A stretch of 64,000 bases of DNA, taken from positions 2,805,001 to 2,869,000 of the forward strand of contig NC_133109.1 in the NCBI RefSeq assembly GCF_022965805.1, given 5' to 3'. The translations under genes and the position numbers were made by a program. Source of the DNA: Primulina eburnea (taxonomy: Eukaryota; Streptophyta; Magnoliopsida; Lamiales; Gesneriaceae). Positions 28,702 to 41,040 of this stretch are shown in pieces. Numbering within the stretch: the first letter of the stretch is position 1; each line of letters opens with the position of its first letter. The notes beneath the pieces were generated by a model, which worked only from the letters and a program-made list of their open reading frames with translations, did not search any database and had not been told where the DNA came from.

Positions 28702-30348
28702 TGATAGGATCGATTAGGGGGGGTAATCGTTGAGCTAGAATAGCTCGGTTCTTGAAATATTGAACACCGATGAATTAAATCGAGTTTGGTGTTCAAACCA
28801 AGCGGAAAATACTCGAAATAATCCTTCGTAGAAACCGAATAAATATTTTGTAAACCATTTAAAATATATGCACGTTGAATGAGTTAAAATATTCAGTTGA
28901 AGCATTTTATCAAACACTTGGTGTACAATATTTTGGTATTTGAAGAACACATAAAATGCTTCAACAATGCATCTTTAAAACTATGGAAATCATAAGTAAA
29001 TGCAATAAATAAATAGACACGAATTTGTTTATGGATGTTCGGAGATTTCAAACACTCCTACGTCACCCCTTCTTCCCCTTGGGAAGGATCCACTAGAAGA
29101 CTTTGATTTATACAACTCATTGTACAAACCCATTCAGCTAGGACTTACCCACTGCCTAAAACTGAACTCCTAGCACTCAAGATTGTAGGCAGCACCTCAC
29201 AATCAGCATATTGTTTAATGTCTCATATGCAAAGACTACAAGCACAATGTTTTACGTCTTTGTGTAAAGACTCACTCAACTAAACTTTTCAGCTCAAACT
29301 CTCTGTATATGTGTGAGTGAGAAATTTATCAGTTACAGTGTACATCTCAAATGTTTCCTCACACAAGGGCTTGTGCTCTCAACTAGCTGATATATTCATG
29401 CTAAGTGCCCATGCTTTGAATCCACTTCCAAAGCTCTTGTTTGATCTTCAAGATGTTGTATTTATAAGCTCCAACATTGATATATACGTTAGACACAAGA
29501 ATATGACCGTTGGGAATGTTTCTGTACTGTTTCAGGAAGTGCAACGGTCAAATTCGTCTTGCTGGAAAATTTCCCGACTGGTCAACTCTGGTCAACTCAA
29601 CTGGTCAATCAGTTCAACTGGTTCAGTTGGTCTGGTTCAGTTCAACTGGTTCAACTGGTCTGGTTCAGTTCAACTGGTTCATTTCAGCTGGTCTGGTTCA
29701 ACTGGTCTGGTTCAGTTCAGCTGGTCTGGTTCAACTGCTCTTCAGCTGGTCTGGTTCAGTTCAACTGGTTCAATTGATTGGTCAACTGGTCAGCAGCTGG
29801 TTCATTTTCAGCTGGTGTGCTGAAATCAGTCTAGCTGATTTCAGTTTGTGCAGAACCAGTAGCTTCATCGTCATTTATCAGCATCGTAAACTTCGATTCA
29901 GACTTTGACTTATAAGAATGATTTGTAGATCTTTGTCTTATCTTTCCAACGCATACTGAATCGCTTCGTTTCGATAACCGAGCTGAGAGATATGACCAAA
30001 ATACCGCAGCTGCTCAAACCCAACTGATTGCTGTTTTCGTGCAGTCAGTTCGTCACTTCAGCGATCAGTTAGCCCTTGATAACATTCGATTTTGCCCAAC
30101 TGACGTGAAATACGACTTGTTCCAAATTGAGTTTTCTGATCAGTCCAGTTGGCGGATTGTCGTTTGGATCATCCAGCTGAGAGATATCATCAAAATACAG
30201 AAGCTTGCCAGAAATTCAGTTTGTGCAGAATTCAGTTTCAGCTTGCTTCTTGTGTTTGCAACTTCACACTTGAGTAAATATGTTAGAAACACAATAACAA
30301 GTTTTGTTAACATCAAAATCAAGATTACGAACATGAAATGTTCCAACA
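28702..30348 (-). repeat. LTR (5' in element orientation)
   Basis: About 98-99% like 26512-28166 by eye. Small indels near 26648/28838 and 27130/29312, and in the GGTTCAACTGG array (29580-29800). Confidence 0.88.
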
Positions 30349-30629
30349 AAACCTTTGAATATCATGGTCCAAGGATCACTTTTGAAGATGATTCAAAAGG
30401 TAAAACTATGGATAATATTAAGATTATTAATGATAATATTATTATCAATGATATACTGTTAATTGAAAATTTATATTATAATTTAATCAGCACAAGTCAA
30501 TTATGTGACAATTGATATATTGTAAAATTTCACAAACATACTTTCACTGTCAAGAATCCACATGGTAAAACTATGTTTATATGTAACAGAACTGGTAAAA
30601 TAATAAAATAGATTAGCATGTAGAACAAC

Positions 30630-32583
30630 TGTAGTGCCCAAATTTAATACACGTATTACCCATGCATTCATTTAATTATTAAATTATTTTTATTTAATTT
30701 TAAAACAAGCCTATGCAGTGCATGATTTATTTAAATGCATTATTTTAAATTACTCATGTTTATGTGATGCACGTTAAAATGTTTTTCAAGTTTCATGTTT
30801 CAGGCGATTATTTGAGGCGGGATCGAGGAAGAGGCCGGTGACGATTTGACATTTTGTAACGTGATATTTTATTTTTAGTTGGGTTTGAGGCATTCTAAAT
30901 AATTTAATTAGTATTTAACCTTTTGAATCCTAAATGGTTTATTTAGTGTTATTAAAGCTTCAAAATTTTAAAAGTTTAGGGAGTGTGGGTTTTATTTAAT
31001 TGGGGGATTTTGTAAATGGGGAGATTATCTTTTAATTAGCATTTTTTAATTGTTAACTTAGCATATTATATTCCCCTAATCTACTAAACTCACGCCCCCA
31101 CACACACACACACTTTTACACACACTAAAAATCGTTTAACACACACACACTTTCAAAAAAATCAGATTTTTATCTTTGGAGAGAAGAAATATTAGGGTTC
31201 TTGGCTAGAGCAGCAGCCGCCCCTCCCCTAAACATTTCCAGCAAGTTTTTGGTGAATTTTATTGCAAGAAAGTCGAGCCGCAAGTCGTCCCGGATCAACC
31301 TCGCTTCTTTCCCGCGTCGGTGTCGTCGTCACGGTATTTTTAATACCAAAAAGGCACGTATAATCTGTTCTTTCTGTATCGATCATGTCATAGTATGCGT
31401 TGTGTATTTTTATGCATGAAAATATGTGTGTGACGTTCGTCGTTTGAGCGGAAAATAATTTGAATGCGTTTGAAATACTTTTTAGATCTGAAATCTCGTA
31501 ACTTACTGTTCTGATGGAAACTGCGATTTTTCTGTCGGGATTTTGAGAAAACTTTCAACTAGAAAATTGTAGAACTTTTTGATACCTTCGATTCGATATA
31601 AAATTCGAGATTTTTGGATGAAAATTGAGTGAGTTATGACGTTTTTCGTGGGACTGCTCAAACTGCAACTTTTATGAAAATTTGTGTTCTTGAAGTTTAA
31701 TTGTTGCAGGCTTCGTTGGGAATCGACGGGCGATCGTTGCTGCGTTTAGGTACGGTTATCATGTTGTTAGGAGTGTTATTGGAGTTTCGTTTCATGTCGT
31801 TAGGCACTTGAAATAGTGGGTAGACGTAGGAAGTCATTTCGGTGTCAATTGTCTTCTTTTTGTACGATATGCGTCGTAAGGTGAACATTATTGTTTTGGG
31901 AGTCCATACGAATGTGTTTTAATGTTATGGCAAGCTAAGATGGGTCTCGAGGTGTCCACTCATAGTCCGTACAATCGAGTCGAGAGGGTTAAATAAAACA
32001 TGTACAGAAGTTTCGTAAGTTTTCTTGTCCCGAGGGTGCACGGACCCTCACTCGGACCCCCACACGGGGTCCGTGCCTTTGATCCTTCAGCAGTGTCTAG
32101 GACCCGAGTGTACACGGACCCATACACGGACCCAAGCACGGGGTCCGTGCCTTTGATTCTTTTCGGAACTTTTTCCAGAGTCTACACGGACCTTTATCCG
32201 GACCCTGGCACCGGGTCCGTGTCCACCCTTCTTTCCGAACCTTTTTACCCGAGTCTACACGGACCCCTACACGGAGGTAGGCACAGGGTCCGTGTCTTGT
32301 ATATTTTGGGAAAATATTTTAGCATGGTTTTGATGTCATGGTTTTGCCAAGGTCGTGTCATGGGAAATTTTAGAACGTCCTAAGTAATGATTGAACTTGA
32401 GAGTAGTATGATTTCTACGTCTAAGGGGTGCAAGTTAAGTATGTGATTTCATGTTAGTACGTGTAGCAACGGCCCCGATCGAAGTCCAACGAATCCCTCA
32501 ATGTCAAGTAAGTATGTTGACGTGCAAAGAAAATTTTTAATTTTTCCGCAAATTTTAAGTAGTAAAGAATACGGTTCGTTACA
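30630..32583. mobile_element. Solo LTR (1,954 bp) in the Copia remnant
   Basis: Starts TGTAGTGCCC and ends GTTCGTTACA, with a 5-bp target duplication ACAAC on each side (30625-30629 and 32584-32588). No internal domain, so it is a solo LTR left by recombination. Size and termini suggest a Ty3/Gypsy element; orientation is not certain. It contains a GC-rich minisatellite at 32032-32299. Confidence 0.82.
32032..32299. repeat. Minisatellite of about 65 bp, four units
   Basis: Units share ACACGGACCC...ACGGGGTCCGTG, itself an inverted repeat. GC content is far above the surrounding DNA. Confidence 0.8.
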
Positions 32584-35237
32584 ACAACCATCTGATCCAA
32601 CATGTTTTATTTTTGTTAATTTTAAAAATAATTGGTTGTGACACAAAGGTTAAATAATTTGAATTTCAAAACCATTTCTAACCTGAGTAAGAACAGCATA
32701 GTAGCCGGTCTGCCCAAGATTGACTTCTCAAAGGACAATATATGTTTATCATGTCAGATGGGAAAGCAACTCAAATCGACTTTCAAGAAAAAAATATGTA
32801 CTGCAGCATCTTGATGCTTGGAACAACTTCATTTGGACTAGATAGTTTGGTCCTATTCCGGTAATGAGTTTAGGAGGAGTATACCTTGGTGATGATCGAT
32901 GATTTCTCAAAATTTACATGAGTTGTCTTTCTTAGCTCCAAAGACCAGGTCTGTTTTCAATTAATAAAAATTGTAAAACATCTACTGAATGAAAAGACCC
33001 TAGTGGTTGACAGGTCAGAAATGATCGAGAAACTGAGTTTACAAACAGGTTGCTTGCAACTTATCTGGAAGAAATTAAAATCAAGCACAAGTTCTCAGCT
33101 GCTAGATCATATCATCATAACGGTGTTGTTGAGAGACGAAACATAACGCTTAAGGAAGCAGCTCGAACCATGTTAGCTGGTTCTAGAATTTCACAACGCT
33201 TTTTCATGTGAAGCTATAAACACTTTCTGTTATAATCAGAAAAGATCGATGATCAACAAAAGGCATGGAAAAACATCTTATCATATCTGGAATGGAAATC
33301 AACTAGAAATATCATACTTGGGGGTATTTTGTTGTAAGTATTTTATTTGTGACAATAATAAAAATCATTTAACTGTGTTTGCTGCAAAATCATATGTTGT
33401 AATATTTTTAGGATAGTCATCTGTTAGTAAATCTTATTGTGTATTCAATACAAAAACTCTGAATGTTGAAGAATCAATTCATATAGTATTTGATGAATCT
33501 TTTGTTTTTCCTAATGTACAAAATGCACACTGGAATGATCTTTCCAATAGAATGAAAAACATTGATCTTCGATCTGACAATAATGATGAGATTCAGATCA
33601 GAAGAATAAATAACCTGCATTGTGAGCCAGATATCCCCACAAATAAAGTTGATTGAGACATCAAACTTATACCAGAAGATCAAGGTGAACCAACAGCAGA
33701 TCAAGTTCGAAATCAAACTGAGCTCGTTGAAAAAAAATCTGATCCAATCCAAGAACAAGATCCTCCTATTGTAAATTCAATTCCTCTTGGGTCATGCTAT
33801 CAGTAGAATAAAAATCATCCATCTGAGCTGGTCATAAGTAATCCTTCTATCCTTTTAAGAACTAGGAAATAGATGCTTGATATTTGCACGGCACATTTAT
33901 CTCCCAAAATGAACCGACGAAGAATGATGAAACCCGAATTGATTATAATTGGATAGATGTCATACAAAAGAAATTAGGTCAATTTGATAGAAATAAAATT
34001 TGGCACTTATTTCTTAGACTGTCAAATCAATCTGTTATAGGTTCCATATGGGTTTTCATAAATAAACTTGATGAAAATGACAATATAATTCGTAATAAGG
34101 CAGGATTAGTAGCACAAGGTTATAAGCATGAAGAAAGAACAAATTTTGTTGAATAATTTGTGTTTGTAGCTAGATTATAAGTTATTAAGATATTTCTTTC
34201 TTATGTTGTTTTTAAAGACTTTAAATTTTATCAGATGAATATTAAAAGTGCATTAATTCTTGAATGGATTATTATATGAAGAAAAAAATGTCGAATAACC
34301 CCCTGGATGTAAGAACCGTATATTGTCTGATTAACCGACAACCCACAATATATAATTATTTGGATATAAATAAAATGATCCAACAAATTTTTCTCAAAGT
34401 CTTCTCTTTGATCATAATAAAAATGTCTACTTTTTGGGTTAATAATTGTTTGGAGAGTATCTTTTTAAATTTTTTATTAGCCAACTTTTGTATTTGGATA
34501 TGACACAAACTTTAGTTTTTGAAAATTGTTGAACCTAAGATATCATTATTTTAAGTTGCATTTAATTGGAGCATGGGGAGGTCTTTCATCGGATCCCTAT
34601 CTTTTGAGTGTAAATAAACATTTATTAATTGGTGATATGATTTCAATGTGCAATGAATATCAGAGCAATTTGGAAGAGACATGATTAATCAGCTTGCGTA
34701 CGTGATATTTTTATTAATCTGAACTTATATATCCTTAAAAGATATTAATATTGTAGACTTCCATATATATAAATTAAAATATTTTTATAATTACCATTAA
34801 TAGTTCATGATTTTGATTAATGAACTTCAAAAAATTACAGTTAAGGATGGATCTAAAATGATTGGTTTGATATAGATAGAAACACCTCAAAATTATTTTA
34901 TATTTTTTATTAAAATGTGAATAACTGGCCTCTCACAAATCAAAATTTTTAAAATTCGAAGACGGCGATATCGTCAATTTTCGTTATCATGTAATTAACA
35001 GAAGATTGGCTGAAGTTCAGCTCAAAGTAGCATGAATGATTCATGATTTGTATGTATTAATTCAGAATATCATGATTGTGAAAAATCAATCTGGTCAAAA
35101 AAATGGTTTAGGAAGGCATTATTGGTGTAAAAGAATTGAATAGAGTAGTTAGCATCATAGAGAATGAAAAAGAATTAAATACTTTTTACTTAATTGGTTC
35201 TAATTATTTTAAGATTCGTAAATAGTGGAAGAGTAGG

Positions 35238-35390
35238 TCTTTTGTGAGACGATCTCACGAATATTTATCTGTGAGACGGGTCTTACCCTACCGATATTCA
35301 CGATAAAAAGTAATACTCTTAGCATAAAAAATAATATTTTTTTTCATGGATGACCCAAATAAGAGACATGTCTCATAAAATACGATAATA
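35238..35390 (+). repeat. GTGAGACGGTCTCAC element, copy 1
   Basis: Small non-coding element with GTGAGAC(G/C)(G/A)TCTCAC near one end, a core resembling ATTCACGATAAAAAGTAATA, and CATGGATGACCCAAATAAGAG near the other end. Confidence 0.7.
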
Positions 35391-35540
35391 AATTATTTTA
35401 ATGGCCGATTCGTTCATTATCAAGAAAATGTTACTAATAAATATTATTTTTGTTTATCACTAGTATTATTATTGTTATTGCAAAATTTATGATTTTTTTA
35501 TAATTTTATTTTTTTCAACCAGAAAAATAAAAAAGCAAAA

Positions 35541-35715
35541 CCTTGTGTGAGACAGTCTTATGGGTCGTATTTGTGAAACGGATCTATTATTTGGGTCATC
35601 CATGAAAAATTATTACTTTTTATGCTAGGAGTATTACTTTTTATTGTGAATATCGATAAGATTGACCCGTCTCACATATTAAGATCCGTGAGACGGTCTC
35701 ACATTAAACTCACTC
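35541..35715 (-). repeat. GTGAGACGGTCTCAC element, copy 2 (inverted)
   Basis: Reverse-complement copy of the same family, 150 bp from copy 1. Confidence 0.7.
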
Positions 35716-36379
35716 AAATAAAAAAGTGCTCCCGTTAAACCAAGAAGAAAATGGACATGTAAGACATGTTTGGTCACGAAGAGAATTCTTATTTTCTAAT
35801 AATGGGCTTGTTACTCTCATTGGTCAAATAAAGTTTCTTCCCTCGGATGATTTGGATTTGGATTTGGATTTGGTTCCCTTTAGTGCATTTCTTTTCAATT
35901 TTCAACCTATTAATTGACTCAAAGTGGACACTAAATATATCCCAAAAAACATAAAATTTGCAATAAAAACTAAGTAGAAAGAGAGAAGCTGGATACGACG
36001 TACCTACGAAAAGATGGAACAATTGAGAGAAAATTGTGTGAAAAATATGAAGGGAATGAGAGGTATTTATAGAAAATATTTCGGACAAAAAAAAAAGTTC
36101 AACGGTCGACCTCCCGGTCCAAATTCGGGCCGACTATTGCACAACAGTCACATAATGGTGACCTCAAATATTCAAAGGTCATTGGATCAACTGATCTCGG
36201 TTGTTTATTTAGAATATAAAAACAATTTGATCAACCCATTGAGTCCACGGTTTTACACCAATAGACTGTAACCAGACTGCCTCAAGACGGTTCCGACCAC
36301 GGTTCCGTGTCAAACCAATTGGCCCGATGAAGCAGCTCGTTAGCTGGTTCGGTCCTTGTTTGGCCCGGACGTTGGCCGG

Positions 36380-36380
<1 letters not shown>

Positions 36381-36433
<53 letters not shown>
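36381..36433. repeat. (TA)n microsatellite
   Basis: About 26 TA units. Confidence 0.95.
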
Positions 36434-36437
<4 letters not shown>

Positions 36438-36737
36438 AGCCTCTGTTTTTGTTGAAACCTTTTTCATCATCCCCAAATTGTACTTCACATGTTCAGATAT
36501 TAATAAAGAGATATAAATGGTTTGAGTTACATAGACATGTCTTCTTCTTGAACTTCCCAATTCTTTCTTTTCAATTTTCATTAACTTTTCATTTTCTCAC
36601 ATTGCTACACCCTTTTGTCGTCTACCTATTCTCACATTTTCATTTCAATTAAAAAATATATAGTTATTTAAATAAAATGTATGGTTTTTCATTTTAATAT
36701 ATCGACGGCAAAAATAATGTTACACACATAATATTGG

Positions 36738-36856
36738 TAAAAACTTATGTGAGACAGTCTCACGGGTATTATTTGTGAGACGGATGGATCTCTTATTTGG
36801 ATCACCCATAAAAAAGTATATAATCTGTGAGACGGTCTCACATGAGACTCACTCCA
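36738..36856 (-). repeat. GTGAGACGGTCTCAC element, copy 3 (internally deleted)
   Basis: Keeps both ends but lacks most of the core. Confidence 0.6.
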
Positions 36857-37190
36857 TAATATTTGTGGATGTTAAAAATCTCTCTCTTATGCCCTTACTC
36901 TAGTTATATTTTTAAGAATGGGTTTTCTTTCTTTTTTAAAAAAAAATCTACTATCCAGTAAAATCTGTTTCTACTAGTCATTATTATATAATAGTTATTC
37001 TGCACACGTGATGCGTGTGTGTACAATTTTTTTTATCATTATCGATGGACTAATGTGAAATTTGACAAATTATGAAGGGACTAAATTGATATTTAAATTG
37101 TTGAAATACAAAAAATAAAAATAAAAGTGTGTGTTGAAATTTAAAACAAAAACAAAGCACAGTGTAATATTAATATCATATAAGGCTGCG

Positions 37191-37820
37191 TTTGGTTGGA
37201 AGGATAGGATAAACTAATGATTAGTATGTAAATGATAAAGAAAATGATTGTGATAAAATTGTAATATATGATGTAAAATAATATTAGAAATAGTCGGTTG
37301 GAAAAGGTCAGCAGGTGCTTACCGACGGATTCTCAAAAACCGTCGCTCATAGCGACGGGTGTAGAGAAAACTATCCGTCGCTAAAGGCGACCGTTATTGA
37401 GAAACCGTCGCCGATCTAGTTTTGAATTATTTTAATTACTAAAAATTAGACATTTAGCGACGTTTTGTAAACACACCGTCGCTAATTGCGACGTTTTATA
37501 AACAAACCGTCGCTAATAGCGACGGTGTTTTGACAAACCTTTCTACATAAACCGTCGCTAACCACTCGCCGCGGTCATGGAGGCGGCGGTCGATGGCGGG
37601 AAATGGTGGTGAGGTTGAATTTAGGAGAAGGGTAAAATCGGAAAAATAGGAGGTATTAAGAGTGGAATAAATAATCCTAGTAGTTGAGGAGGTATTATTT
37701 TAACCTACCTAATAGAACCTAATCATACCTAGAAGGGATAATGTAGGTTTATTTAAAATTGAACCAAACACTTGATTGGGCCGGATAAATTAGTCTATCA
37801 CTCCTAATCCCTCGAACCAA
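37191..37820. mobile_element. Inverted-repeat element with CCGTCGCTA motif cluster
   Basis: The ends are imperfect inverted repeats (GCGTTTGGTTGGAAGG at 37191 and, reversed, ACGTTTGGTTCGAGGG near 37820). The interior (37315-37565) has at least seven copies of CCGTCGCTA or TAGCGACGG in both directions. It looks like a nested DNA transposon derivative with subterminal repeats; superfamily not assigned. No coding sequence. Confidence 0.45.
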
Positions 37821-38626
37821 ACGTGGTGTAAGGGTAAAATTGGAAAAGAAGTTGGTATACTACCTAGATAGTTTGTAGTTACTATCATGTCCTCAACTTT
37901 AATAAAAATTTTACTAAAATAGAATAGATAAAGAGATAGCCTAATAAAATCAGTTTTTGCGGAAATTATCATATTTAGATAAATATTTTATGTTGTTTAA
38001 TTTTTAAGAATGAGTTTTTTTTTAAAAAAATTCTAGAGGTATTTTTTTTGTAAAAAAATATCGAAATCTTCAAATTAAATATCATTTTTATAGAAAATAT
38101 CGGATTTTCTTTTATTGAGTTCGTTTTTATTTCTTATTTATTTATTTTTTTAGTTTATATATCAAAATTATAATATAACCACTCATTGTTTCTTATAAAT
38201 ATATTTGAATCCTCATTGAAATATAAATCAAATAAATTATAAAAAAATATCGTACAAGCACGCAACATCTGCATCGGTGTACTAGTTATTTTATTAAGTT
38301 TGAGATACTTAGAGTAACTAACTTTAGTGTCATGGTCTGTTTTTATAATTTTTATTTTTCAATTTTTTTTAATTTATATATCAAAATTATAGTGTATTTT
38401 TTATTATTTCTTATAATTATATTTTGATTTTTATTTAAATATAAATTAAATAAATTATAAAAATTATTATAAAAAACAGGTAACGCGTATAAGAAAATAC
38501 GTGAATAAATATTGGGACGCCAAACAAAATGTCGGTTAAAATAAAACCCTGATCTCCCTTAAATTAACCTAATTCCTGGAACCAAAGATATTTCTTCAAG
38601 AAAAAATTCAGACGCCAGAGCAAGGG

Positions 38627-41040
38627 ATGCCGGGATTGACTTGCAACGCTTGCAACAAGGAATTCCTTGACGATTCTGAGCAGAAGCTTCACTACAAATC
38701 TGAGTGGCACAGTTACAATCTTAAACGGAAGGTGAGCCGCGGTCGATTCCTTTTCATAATCTTATTATATGTGTTTGATTTTGTTTATATTTATGGGATT
38801 CTTTTAGTCGATACTTCACATCATATTTCATGTGTTATAAGTAGTGAAAGGAGGACTCTTTTCTTTTTGGCTTTTGTTTAAGAAGTTGTTGATGGGTTGC
38901 TTATTGTACGGAGCTCATATTTGTATGAATTCATGATGACTATTGGTGAATGATTGGTTCTCTACCGCAGATAATGATCATAGAAAGAAAGCTGTTTGTA
39001 AAAAAATTGACATTTGATGTTATTTGTGGAAGAATATTCAATATTGTAATGTGAGGTAATTAGAGAATTAAAAGTTGGATGTTCTATATGATCGAGGAAA
39101 GCACATGATCAAAGTAAAAGTCAGCATATTGTCTTGAATTTGAACAGCTTACTCGTGAACACAGGGTGTCTGAACTTGAAGGATACGGATTGCCTGTGTT
39201 TGGGACTCTAGGAAGAGTTCCGTACTTGCTTATTTTATGAACAAGATATTCTAGCCACTCATTACTCGACCAAATACATGATTGACATGATGATATAAAA
39301 CTTTATTGTAGAAACCCAGCGCTCAATTTTAGAAGTGCTGTTATTTATTGCCTTTGTTTGAAGCTGGTGTTTTGAGTAAGATCATGATTGCCCATGTTTT
39401 TTTCGCTTATAGTTTCATGTTAAATTGAGTGTGAAAGCAAGTAGCTGTTAGTATGGACATTTTAGTTGTCTTCCATGATTGAATAATTTGAAATTCTTGT
39501 CTTAGGTATTGCTCCAGAGCCATCGTATCTGTATTCTGCTGCTGTGTGTTTCTTAAATTTCTCCTGATGCTTTAATTAAGTTCCTGGTTTCGTTCAGGTT
39601 GCAGGTGTTCCGGGAGTGACTGAAACACTTTTTCTAGCTAGACAATCTGCACTTGCAGAAGAGAAAAAGAAATCAGATGAAACTCCCCTCCTGTATAGTT
39701 GTGGACATTGTGGAAAGGGATACAGAAGTTCTAAAGCCCACGAACAACATCTAAAATCTAAGAGTCACTTATCACGCTCTTCTGAATCAACAACTGGCGA
39801 AGATGAGGGAAGTACAATTATTAAGCCACTTCCACGTGTTCCAAAGGTGCCTTTGCATCGTTCGGTACCAGAGGATGACGATAGTGAAGAGAGTGAATGG
39901 GAAGAGGTTGATGATATGGAGGAAGACTTGGCTGGTGAAGCAAGTGATTCTAGGGCCAAACTCAGGGTGAACGAGAGTCCTGATAATGATGATATGGATG
40001 AGGATGATTATAAGTTGGATCCAACTTGCTGCTTTATGTGTGATTTAGAGCATGATTCAGTGGAGAACTGTATGGTTCACATGCACAAGAAACATGGGTT
40101 CTTCATACCTGACATTGAGTATCTGAAGGATCCTAAAGGTCTTCTTACTTATCTCAGCCTCAAGGTATTAAATGTGTTTTTATATCAAGGACAATTTTGT
40201 TTTCAACTATATTATTTCCTCCAACTGTTCACGGTGTTTCATTAATTTTATCTTTCGTGCTTCTTTAAAGTTTAAATCTTGATGCCCTGAACCCCACAGG
40301 TTAAAAGGGATTTGATGTGTTTGTATTGCAATGAGAGATGTCATCCATTCTCCAGTATCGAAGCCGTTCGGAAGCATATGGAGGCAAAAAGCCACTGCAA
40401 AGTGCATTATGGTGATGGAAGTGAAGAAGAGGAAGCAGAGTTAGAAGTGTTTTATGATTATAGCAGCAGGTTTTTATAACACCAAGAAACTACATAGTTG
40501 TGTGTGAATATATTATACGCGCGAACGTGTAACCTAACCTGTGGTTCTTTTTTGTTTATGTGGATAAAGTTTTGTTGACGAGGAAGGAAAGCAGCTGGTT
40601 GTGGTTGATGACATGCAGAAAGATGTTGAACTTGGTAGTGGTGGCTCAGAGTTAATTATTACCCGAAGAATTGGCGGCACAACCCTGACCAAAATGATCG
40701 GTTCAAGAGAATTTTTAATATATTACCGCCAGAAACCACGGCCAACTCCTGCAAATAGCGCCATTACTGCCGCCAAATTGGCCTCTAGGTATGTGAAATG
40801 ATTGGATAGTTCCTTACTTCCTACCCCTAAAAGTAAAATAAAACTGGATATTTAAGTGAATTTATACAATTTGCCCACAGGTATAGGAGCATGGGTCTGG
40901 CAACAGTGCAATCAAGAGAACACGTACTCCGGATGAAAGTAATGAAAGCAATGAATCGGTCTGGTATTGAGGCCATGCGCTCTAAGATTGGTATGAAGAG
41001 TAATGTTATACGCAACCTCCCCAACAACGTTCCATATTAG
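38627..41040 (+). CDS. REIL: REI1-like C2H2 zinc-finger protein (cytoplasmic 60S biogenesis factor), 5 exons
   Basis: Exons 38627-38731, 39598-40164, 40300-40469, 40570-40788, 40881-41040; all GT-AG, phases fit, 406 aa. REI1/ZNF622 proteins act late in cytoplasmic 60S subunit maturation, in release or recycling of export factors. Visible features: an N-terminal finger CNACNKEFLDDSEQKLHYKS; a second finger C-x2-C at CGHCGKGY with H-x5-H; an acidic stretch (about 105-150); the CCFMCDLEHDSVENCMVHMH finger; the CLYCNE finger with HMEAKSH; and a basic C-terminus ending NNVPY. The length matches plant REIL proteins. The start ATG sits at MPGLTCNACN, the usual family start. No damage seen. Confidence 0.95.

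Larger units (their letters stand above)
26512..30348 (-). mobile_element. Non-autonomous LTR retrotransposon with very long LTRs
   Basis: 3,837 bp, TG...CA ends, 5-bp target duplication AAACC (26507-26511 and 30349-30353). LTRs are 26512-28166 (1,655 bp) and 28702-30348 (1,647 bp), nearly identical. The interior is only 535 bp: a primer site TGGTATCAGAGCGGG (complement of 28685-28699), a polypurine tract (complement of about 28167-28180) and no coding sequence. It must be mobilised in trans. Insertion in the Copia remnant gives relative age. Confidence 0.9.
25985..34310 (+). mobile_element. Decayed Copia retrotransposon, with two later LTR insertions
   Basis: Degenerate Ty1/Copia coding remnants in order on the plus strand: gag/protease with DSGCSRYMTGNV (about 26459-26511), GAG-pre-integrase (30349-30600, then 32630-32815), integrase core with NGVVERRN (about 33000-33240) and the start of reverse transcriptase (about 33884-34270, with NKLDE and IIRNKAGLVAQGYKHEE). 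Many stops and frameshifts. No clear own LTRs were found. It is split by 26512-30348 and by 30630-32583; both splits rejoin in frame context and carry target duplications. Confidence 0.8.
34311..38626. other. Intergenic, repeat-rich
   Basis: AT-rich DNA with three copies of the GTGAGACGGTCTCAC element, a (TA)n tract and an inverted-repeat element near 37190-37820. No gene is supported. Confidence 0.5.
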
